From: an uncultured Phycisphaerae bacterium
GTDB taxonomy: Bacteria; Planctomycetota; Phycisphaerae; Sedimentisphaerales; Anaerohalosphaeraceae
Direction: 5' to 3'
Length of the DNA: 11,415 nt
Assembly: GCA_937920485.1 (NCBI GenBank)
Contig: CALETL010000231.1
Coordinates: forward strand, 1 to 11,415
The notes beneath the pieces are model-generated. The model was not told the origin of the DNA. It made no database searches and was given only the letters and a program-made list of their open reading frames with translations. Shown piece after piece: positions 6,351-11,415 of the stretch. The translations under genes were made by a program, and so were the position numbers. Every line of letters begins with the position of its first letter. The first letter of the stretch is position 1.

Positions 6351-8251
6351 TGAAGCGAATATTCGGGAAAAAGACTGAACAGCGGGAAACTGATTATTCC
6401 GCGGTATTGGATCTGGATGCAGGACAAACAGACCTTGCGCCGGGCTTGCAGAATTTATACAGCCCACAAGCCACAACGCAAACGCGTATTCGGGACATCG
6501 CAGACATTCTATTGGAAAACCAGCAGCTTTCGGCTGAGCAACTGGATTACGTTCGGAACCAACAACAGGAAAAAGGTACCGACATTGAACAATTGCTTAC
6601 CGAACAAGGACTCAGTACTGAACAGATCCTTCAGGCTAAGGCAGAATTATACGGGTACGAATTCAAAAAGATCGTCCCTGAACAGATCGATCGTAAAGCA
6701 TTTTCACTGATGGATATCAAATATATCCAAGCCAATTATGTCATGCCCGTCAAGATTAACGAAGACGGCTCGCTGCTGGTAGCAACAACACAGCCGGCTA
6801 ATGTTTTCGGAATTGATGATGTCAAGAGACAGACCGGCATGGCAGTTGATGTGGTGGTTTGTACGCCGGAAGACATCGAAGCAGCCTGTGAAGAATGTGA
6901 TGACAGCAAGTTTGACTACAATGTCGACGATCTCATGATTGAGATGGAAGATATCGAACTGGTGCAGGATGATGAAGAGGATGTCGAGGACCTTGAAAAA
7001 AGCGCCGGCGAATCTCCTGTCATCAAATTTGTCAACTTTCTGCTCAGCAACGCGCTCCATGAAGGAGCCAGTGATATTCATATCGAGCCCAAGGAAAAAT
7101 ATACCAAGATCCGTTACCGAATTGACGGGATATTGTTTGACGCCAAGCAGGCGCCCTCGAAAATGCACGCCGCGATTGTCTCACGCCTGAAGATTATGGC
7201 CAACTTGGATATTTCCGAGCGGCGTGTCCCCCAAGACGGTAAAATCGCCGTTATCATGGGCGGCCGCGGTATTGATCTGCGTGTGTCGGTGCTGCCCACC
7301 AGTCATGGTGAAAAGGTGGTGATTCGTTTACTGGACAGCAGCAGCATTATGATCGGGCTCGATCAGTCCGGCATGGAAACTCGCATCATCGAAGCGTTTC
7401 AGGAGCAGATCGCTCAACCCCACGGCATCCTGCTGGTTACCGGCCCCACGGGTTCCGGAAAGAGCACAACACTGTATTCGGCTCTGGCCCAGATGGACAG
7501 CGATCGTTTAAACGTTTCAACTGTCGAGGACCCTGTCGAATATAATCTGGAATTTTGCAATCAGGTGCAAGTCAACGAAAAAGCTGGACTGACATTCGCC
7601 GGATCGCTTCGATCACTGCTGCGGCAGGACCCCGATATTATCATGGTGGGTGAAATCCGTGACCAGGAAACGGCTCGAATCGCGGTCCAGGCAGCATTGA
7701 CTGGCCATCTGGTTTTGTCCACGCTGCATACTAACGACGCACCCAGCAGTGTCTCGCGTCTGGTGAATATCGGCATCGAACCGTATCTGATTGCGGCATC
7801 ACTGAATGGTATTCTGGCCCAGCGATTGGTCCGACGGATCTGCACAAACTGCAAGGAACCTTTTACCGCTCCGGACAACCTGCGGAAATATCTGGAAACA
7901 GCCCAGATCGAACCCCATGAATTGATGCACGGCAAAGGATGTGACCAATGCCGTGAAAGTGGATATGCGGGCCGATGCGGCATCCACGAACTTTTGGTAG
8001 TGGACGAAGAATTCAGACAGATCATTAATGCCGATTCATCCGTCAATAGCATGCGACGGGCATTTCGTAAAAGTGAATGGCCCAACCTGTTCGAGGACGG
8101 CCTGCAAAAAGCGAAGGACGGCATCACGACCATCGAAGAAATTCTGCGCGTCGCAGAAGTTGATAGTGCGACTGACAGCGAGATATCTCCAGTGCAATCG
8201 CAAGAAAATACAGAAAGTAATTATCAGGAACATGAAGATCAAGCAGGGTAA
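6350..8251 (+). CDS. pilB: Type IV pilus extension ATPase PilB (GspE/T2SSE family)
   Basis: A 633-residue hexameric ATPase that powers pilus extension through PilC. An N-terminal variable region (1-45) is followed by an MshEN/GspE-N domain (about 46-180). An acidic linker (187-217) leads to the catalytic core, beginning 'SPVIKFVNFLL' with 'GASDIHIEP' at 239-247. The Walker A motif is GPTGSGKS at 365-372 (Lys371). The Walker B region is DIIMVGEIRD at 429-438 (Glu435). The His box is 'HTNDAPSS' at 460-467. A zinc-type tetracysteine, CTNC (498-501) and CDQC (531-534), marks PilB/GspE rather than PilT. A polar acidic tail of about 40 residues (594-633) is extra to the usual fold. MshEN domains in some relatives bind c-di-GMP; whether this one does cannot be read here. 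The start overlaps the preceding stop by one base. Confidence 0.95.
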   Translation: MKRIFGKKTEQRETDYSAVLDLDAGQTDLAPGLQNLYSPQATTQTRIRDIADILLENQQLSAEQLDYVRNQQQEKGTDIEQLLTEQGLSTEQILQAKAELYGYEFKKIVPEQIDRKAFSLMDIKYIQANYVMPVKINEDGSLLVATTQPANVFGIDDVKRQTGMAVDVVVCTPEDIEAACEECDDSKFDYNVDDLMIEMEDIELVQDDEEDVEDLEKSAGESPVIKFVNFLLSNALHEGASDIHIEPKEKYTKIRYRIDGILFDAKQAPSKMHAAIVSRLKIMANLDISERRVPQDGKIAVIMGGRGIDLRVSVLPTSHGEKVVIRLLDSSSIMIGLDQSGMETRIIEAFQEQIAQPHGILLVTGPTGSGKSTTLYSALAQMDSDRLNVSTVEDPVEYNLEFCNQVQVNEKAGLTFAGSLRSLLRQDPDIIMVGEIRDQETARIAVQAALTGHLVLSTLHTNDAPSSVSRLVNIGIEPYLIAASLNGILAQRLVRRICTNCKEPFTAPDNLRKYLETAQIEPHELMHGKGCDQCRESGYAGRCGIHELLVVDEEFRQIINADSSVNSMRRAFRKSEWPNLFEDGLQKAKDGITTIEEILRVAEVDSATDSEISPVQSQENTESNYQEHEDQAG

Positions 8252-8272
8252 AACTGATTCAGGAGAATAAAA

Positions 8273-9361
8273 ATGATTGATACAAAACAAATGTTAGCGA
8301 TGGCGATTGAAGCCGGAGCATCGGACGTTCACATTAACATTGGAATGCCTCCGATTATGCGTATTAACACCGAGTTGATCATGATGGATCTGCCCGAAAT
8401 GTCCAACGACGATGCGGGCAAGATGATCCTTGAGCTGATCGGTGAGGACAAGTTTAAAACGTTTCTTGAAAAACGTGACTGGGACTTTTCAACCATGATC
8501 GATGACGGCAGCCGATTCCGTGTGAATGCGCATTTTCAAAAAGAATCGCTTGCGTTGTCTTTCCGTGCGATCTCGAACCATGTCCCCGATATTGAAGAAC
8601 TGCATTTACCTGATGTGGTCAAGGAATTGACTGACCTGCCTCGCGGTCTGGTCGTTGTAACCGGACACACTGGTTCAGGGAAAAGTACTTCGCTGGCATC
8701 TATGGTTAATGTAATCAACCAGAAATATCGTAAGCGTATTATCACGCTGGAAGATCCTGTTGAGTATCTCATGGAAAACAAATCCTGCATGATCGAACAG
8801 CGCGAAATGGGATCGGACTGTACGTCATTCGCATCCGGTCTTCGCCATGCCCTGCGTCAGGACCCCGATATCATTCTCGTGGGTGAAATGCGTGACCTGG
8901 AAACAACCAGTTCAACAATCACCGCCGCCGAAACCGGCCACCTGGTCTTCTCAACACTGCATACGGTCAATGCGTCTCAGACCGTTGAACGTATTATTGA
9001 TATTTATCCTGCCAGTCAGCAGAATCAGATTCGTGCAATGCTGTCAAATACACTGCAGGCAGTTATTTCACAAACACTGTTCCGTCGCGTGGATCAACCG
9101 GGCATGGTGCCCTGCTGTGAAATTCTGCTGTGTACGTCTGCGGTACGAAACTGTATCCGTGAAAATCGTATTTATGAAATTCCCAACATCATCGAGACCT
9201 CGCGACGACTGGGGATGCAGACCATGGACCACAGTATTCAGCAAAACTTCATGAAGGGTTTTCTGGATCGTGAAGAAGCGATCATGCGTTCCAGCAATCC
9301 TGGCAAAATGGAAAAAATTCTGCCCGCAACGGCTCAGGATGCTATAGCTGAACCCGTATAA
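8273..9361 (+). CDS. pilT: Type IV pilus retraction ATPase PilT
   Basis: A 362-residue ATPase of the usual PilT length. It lacks both the MshEN domain and the tetracysteine of PilB. An N-terminal PAS-like domain opens with 'AGASDVHINIGMPPIMRI' (14-31). Walker A is GHTGSGKS (131-138, Lys137) and the Walker B region is DIILVGEMRD (199-208, Glu205). The His box at 230 reads HTVNA. 'AVRNCIRENR' (290-299) corresponds to the AIRNLIRE motif needed for retraction in characterised PilT proteins, and 'LGMQTMDHSI' follows. The protein drives pilus depolymerisation and hence twitching or DNA uptake. AGGAG lies 7 bases before the ATG, 21 bases after pilB. Its presence separates this system from a type II secretion system, which has no retraction motor. 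Confidence 0.95.
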   Translation: MIDTKQMLAMAIEAGASDVHINIGMPPIMRINTELIMMDLPEMSNDDAGKMILELIGEDKFKTFLEKRDWDFSTMIDDGSRFRVNAHFQKESLALSFRAISNHVPDIEELHLPDVVKELTDLPRGLVVVTGHTGSGKSTSLASMVNVINQKYRKRIITLEDPVEYLMENKSCMIEQREMGSDCTSFASGLRHALRQDPDIILVGEMRDLETTSSTITAAETGHLVFSTLHTVNASQTVERIIDIYPASQQNQIRAMLSNTLQAVISQTLFRRVDQPGMVPCCEILLCTSAVRNCIRENRIYEIPNIIETSRRLGMQTMDHSIQQNFMKGFLDREEAIMRSSNPGKMEKILPATAQDAIAEPV

Positions 9362-9378
9362 CAATAAGGGAGTTAAGT

Positions 9379-10548
9379 ATGTCATTTTTAGAAAAACTTA
9401 AATCGCAACAGACCGCACCCAAACCTGAGCAGCGCAGTCAGCATGCCGCCGCTGCCATTGCTTCTACAACAACCGGCAATTCTCATAAGGGAGGGTTCCG
9501 GGTTGAGTTCGGGCCCAGCAAAAAAGATATCCTGAATTTCACCAATCAACTGGCTGTGATGATTCGCGCGGGCATCAGTCTGCAGGATTCACTGGAGTCC
9601 GTCGGTTCTCAGGTCGAAAAAGAAAAGTTCCGCAATGTTGTACTGGATCTCAAGGCCCGTATCGAAGCGGGGCAAAGTTTTTCTCAGGCACTGAACGAAC
9701 ACCCTGACGTGTTCAGCAATCTGTATATTAATATGATTGCGGCAGCAGAAATCTCCGGTTCGATGAGCTCAATGCTTCAGCAGTTAGTAGAGTACCTCGA
9801 TCAGGAGGCCGAAACACGCAGCCAGGTTATCGGTGCGATGGTCTATCCCGGTATTATCGCCACCATGGCGGTTACTTGCGTCACCTTTTTGATGACATTT
9901 GTACTGCCTCGATTTTTGAAGGTCTTTTCCGGCAAGGAACATCTGCTGCCCGGGCCTACGAAAGCCATTATGTTCATCAGTGGAATCATGAGTAATTACT
10001 GGTTCATCGTCTTTCCAGCCATTGCCGGCGTAATCGGCGCTTTCTGGTATGTAACCAACAAAACTGATTCCGGAAAGGCCTGGTGGGATCTTATGAAACT
10101 GCGGCTGCCATTGCTCAAAACACTGTGTCGCAGTTTATATATTACGCGCAGCATGCACACGATGGGTGTATTGACAAATGCAGGCGTTCCCATTCTCGAC
10201 ACACTTTCGATCACCGCTCATATCACAGGCAACAGATTGTTTGAAAACATGTGGAAAGGTGTTTACGAAGAAGTCCGCCAAGGGAAAAAGATTGCCGGCA
10301 GTTTGTCCAGCTACGGACTCATGCCCGGCAACGTCGTTCAGATGATCCAGTCTGGCGAAGAATCCGGTACGCTGGGTGACGTACTCCGCGACATTTCCAG
10401 CTTTTATGCACGGGAGCTAAAAACCGTGATCAAGGCGGTCACCAGCATGATCGAACCTATCATGATCGTGTTGATGGGTGTGCTGGTCGGTTTTATCGCA
10501 ATGAGTATTATTCTACCCATTTTCAAGATGTCCAGCGTCGTATCGTGA
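9379..10548 (+). CDS. pilC: Type IV pilus inner-membrane platform protein PilC (T2SSF family)
   Basis: A 389-residue polytopic inner-membrane protein with two T2SSF domains (about 51-174 and 254-377). Each begins with the duplicated motif: 'MIRAGISLQDSLESV' (61-75) and 'LTNAGVPILDTLSI' (265-278). Each then shows the helical-bundle signatures 'AAEISGSMSSML' (122-133) and 'QSGEESGTLGDVL' (324-336). Membrane helices fall at about 153-176, 203-224 and 353-381. The last ends in the family hallmark 'EPIMIVLMGVLVGFIAMSIILPIF'-type segment. PilC sits at the centre of the machine and is turned by PilB and PilT to load or remove pilins. The N-terminal ~45 residues are low-complexity (Gln/Ala/Thr). AGGGAG 6 bases before the ATG supports the start, 17 bases after pilT. 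Confidence 0.95.
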   Translation: MSFLEKLKSQQTAPKPEQRSQHAAAAIASTTTGNSHKGGFRVEFGPSKKDILNFTNQLAVMIRAGISLQDSLESVGSQVEKEKFRNVVLDLKARIEAGQSFSQALNEHPDVFSNLYINMIAAAEISGSMSSMLQQLVEYLDQEAETRSQVIGAMVYPGIIATMAVTCVTFLMTFVLPRFLKVFSGKEHLLPGPTKAIMFISGIMSNYWFIVFPAIAGVIGAFWYVTNKTDSGKAWWDLMKLRLPLLKTLCRSLYITRSMHTMGVLTNAGVPILDTLSITAHITGNRLFENMWKGVYEEVRQGKKIAGSLSSYGLMPGNVVQMIQSGEESGTLGDVLRDISSFYARELKTVIKAVTSMIEPIMIVLMGVLVGFIAMSIILPIFKMSSVVS

Positions 10549-10569
10549 CCGCTTTTGGAGATCAAAGAC

Positions 10570-11151
10570 ATGAAAAAAAGAATGAAAAACAAAACACGCA
10601 AACGTGGCTTCACGCTGATCGAGGCCCTCTTTGCCGCAATGCTGCTTGGTCTGGTCATCGCCGCACTGGCTGCCGCCAGCGGAGCATTCACCATGGCTAA
10701 CGGCTATGGCGTGGACCTGTCCACGGCAGAGTTTCTTATTGAAGAAGTCCGGGAGCGCACCGCTAATATTGATTTTGATACACTTGTGACGACGTATGAC
10801 GGACAGACATTCAGCCCTCCCGTTGATATCAACGGAACAGCGATGTCTGACTTCAGCGGATTTAGCCAGCAGGTTGAAATCGACTATGTGGAATCCGGCA
10901 ATTTTTCCAACACCGTCACCGGCCCCACCGACTTCATCCGTGTAACCGTAACCGTAAACAAAGGCGGCGTGCGGTCAAAATTATTTAACTTATCCAACTT
11001 TTTTAAATCAAAATTGAAAAAAATGTCTAGTACAACGTCACGCATAAGACTTGTAAAAAGTGCCGGTAGGTGCCGGCTTGAACCTATTCGAGTACTTCCG
11101 CTTTTTCATATATCACAGGGTTACGGAATTGCTTTGGTGATCAATGTATGA
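10570..11151 (+). CDS. Type IV pseudopilin / prepilin-like protein with an aberrant C-terminus
   Basis: A prepilin with a basic leader and class-III signal: RKRG|FTLIEALFAAMLLGL, with predicted PilD cleavage after Gly13, Phe14 as residue +1 and Glu18 as the essential +5 Glu. The hydrophobic N-helix runs about 14-40. 'ANGYGVDLSTAEFLIEEVRE' (43-62) is a helix continuation that I associate with PilV-like minor pilins of Phycisphaerae, from memory. A beta-rich globular part reaches 'DFIRVTVTVNKGGV' at 134. From there (about base 10975) the protein changes to a basic, Lys/Ser/Arg-rich tail of about 59 residues, encoded by A/T-rich DNA and unlike pilins. The ATG at 10570 follows GGAG by 9 bases. 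The frame also runs 15 bases upstream to a TTG, which is less likely. It starts 21 bases after pilC. It may be a truncated and extended, perhaps non-functional, gene. Confidence 0.8.
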   Translation: MKKRMKNKTRKRGFTLIEALFAAMLLGLVIAALAAASGAFTMANGYGVDLSTAEFLIEEVRERTANIDFDTLVTTYDGQTFSPPVDINGTAMSDFSGFSQQVEIDYVESGNFSNTVTGPTDFIRVTVTVNKGGVRSKLFNLSNFFKSKLKKMSSTTSRIRLVKSAGRCRLEPIRVLPLFHISQGYGIALVINV

Positions 11152-11185
11152 TTCTATTGTTGATTATTAACTTGGACGCCCGCTA
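10975..11185. other. A/T-rich stretch at the broken end of the pil operon; probable rearrangement junction
   Basis: Composition shifts abruptly near 10975 from balanced, codon-like pilin sequence to A/T-rich DNA with homopolymer runs (T6 at 10999-11004, A7 at 11037-11043 region). The tail of the pseudopilin frame is read through it until the stop at 11151. The convergent LamG-type gene then ends at 11186. Minor-pilin genes, which often follow here in related operons, are absent. No transposase, target-site duplication or terminal inverted repeat is visible within the window, so the nature of the joint is undetermined. Confidence 0.45.
11055..11106. terminator. Weak composite hairpin between convergent genes, possible bidirectional terminator
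   Basis: An outer arm AAAAAGTG (11055-11062) can pair with CGCTTTTT (11099-11106), allowing one G-U pair. An alternative inner hairpin GCCGG/CCGGC (11062-11066 and 11073-11077) has a 6-base loop. A on one side and T on the other would give a U run in both directions, as in shared terminators between convergent genes. The loop between the outer arms is long and it lies inside the open tail of the pseudopilin frame, so support is weak. Confidence 0.25.
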
Positions 11186-11415
11186 TTATTCTACAGCACC
11201 CGCATTATTTCGCTTACCATGAGGGGATTTCCCTAGAAAATCCTTGTAATGTGGCCCGTTGAATTCCCACGCCCATAATTCATCAACTGTGGTGTTGGAG
11301 TCATCTAAGGAAGCTTTAGAAATACGCAGGTAATCAAAACTTCCTGAAAAATATTTTTTATCTGATCGCCCGATAACAAAATCACTATTATTAGATAGAC
11401 TAGAGGTGTTATCCA
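11186..11415 (-). CDS. C-terminal end of a LamG-like (concanavalin A-like) surface protein (partial)
   Basis: A minus-strand frame enters from the right edge and stops at TAA (11188-11186), giving the last 75 residues of a larger protein. 'SDFVIGRSDKKYFSGSFDYLRISKASL' (visible residues 10-36) has the pattern G-x(5-8)-F-x-G-x-(F/I)-D-x-(L/V)-R-I, the last two strands of a LamG/Laminin_G_3 jelly-roll domain. After it comes 'DELWAWEFNGPHYKDFLG' and the ending 'SPHGKRNNAGAVE'. That ending resembles the 'G-x-R-D-x-G-A-x-E' terminus common in planctomycete LamG or beta-helix surface proteins. Such proteins are secreted, often for polysaccharide binding or degradation. The gene is convergent to the pil operon and A/T-richer than it. 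Domain naming is by pattern memory, so the family is likely but not certain. Confidence 0.7.
   Translation of the reverse strand, partial: DNTSSLSNNSDFVIGRSDKKYFSGSFDYLRISKASLDDSNTTVDELWAWEFNGPHYKDFLGKSPHGKRNNAGAVE

Noticed and set aside
7561..8133. 190-codon minus-strand open frame opposite pilB
   Set aside because: It is antisense to the Walker B, His-box and tetracysteine part of PilB and has no ribosome site or domain.
6350..9361. Type II secretion rather than type IV pilus identity for the ATPase/platform genes
   Set aside because: A PilT with the AIRNLIRE-type motif plus pilM, pilN and pilO order points to a retractable pilus; type II systems lack PilT and have a GspL/GspM layout.
10975..11185. 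Insertion sequence end
   Set aside because: No transposase, terminal inverted repeat pair or target duplication can be found inside the window; the composition shift alone does not identify an IS.
1..11415. CRISPR array, tRNA or rRNA genes
   Set aside because: I found no regularly spaced repeats, and no cloverleaf or rRNA-like sequence was recognised on either strand.

Overview
The window reads as chromosomal DNA of a planctomycete, most likely of the class Phycisphaerae. This is inferred from the order of the pilus genes, the style of the pseudopilin just after its cleavage site, and a LamG-type surface protein with a '-NAGAVE' ending. No rRNA or other marker is present to prove it. Base composition is near 50% G+C in the pilus genes and clearly more A/T-rich in the last ~450 bases.

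Left part (1-2809, minus strand): four closely spaced genes that look like one operon. In order of transcription they are a small Cys-containing lipoprotein, a 450-residue lipoprotein with coiled coils and a C-terminal membrane anchor, a STAS-domain anti-sigma-factor antagonist, and the first 226 residues of a membrane sensor with an extracytoplasmic dCache-type domain. The sensor runs off the left edge. STAS plus a Cache sensor suggests a partner-switching pathway, in which the missing C-terminus would be a PP2C/SpoIIE-type phosphatase or a kinase. The output domain is not visible, so this is inference.

Centre (2810-3416): a ~600-base divergent intergenic region. It has a candidate promoter for each operon and several perfect inverted repeats. 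Two of these lie in the probable leader of the pilus operon.

Right part (3417-11151, plus strand): a type IV pilus machine operon, pilM-pilN-pilO-(PilP/GspC-like)-pilB-pilT-pilC-pseudopilin. Gaps are 42 bases or less, there is one stop/start overlap, and every gene except the overlapping pilB has a good Shine-Dalgarno sequence. PilM, PilN, PilO and the PilP-like protein would form the inner-membrane alignment platform. PilC is the platform protein turned by the extension ATPase PilB and the retraction ATPase PilT. The last gene encodes a prepilin-like substrate. Secretin (PilQ) and prepilin peptidase (PilD) are not in the window.

Right edge: the pseudopilin looks normal to about residue 134, then continues into an A/T-rich, basic, non-pilin-like tail. 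Next comes a convergent minus-strand gene ending in a LamG-like domain. This looks like a rearrangement or insertion junction that cut the operon short and replaced the end of the pseudopilin. It is the most unusual point in the window.
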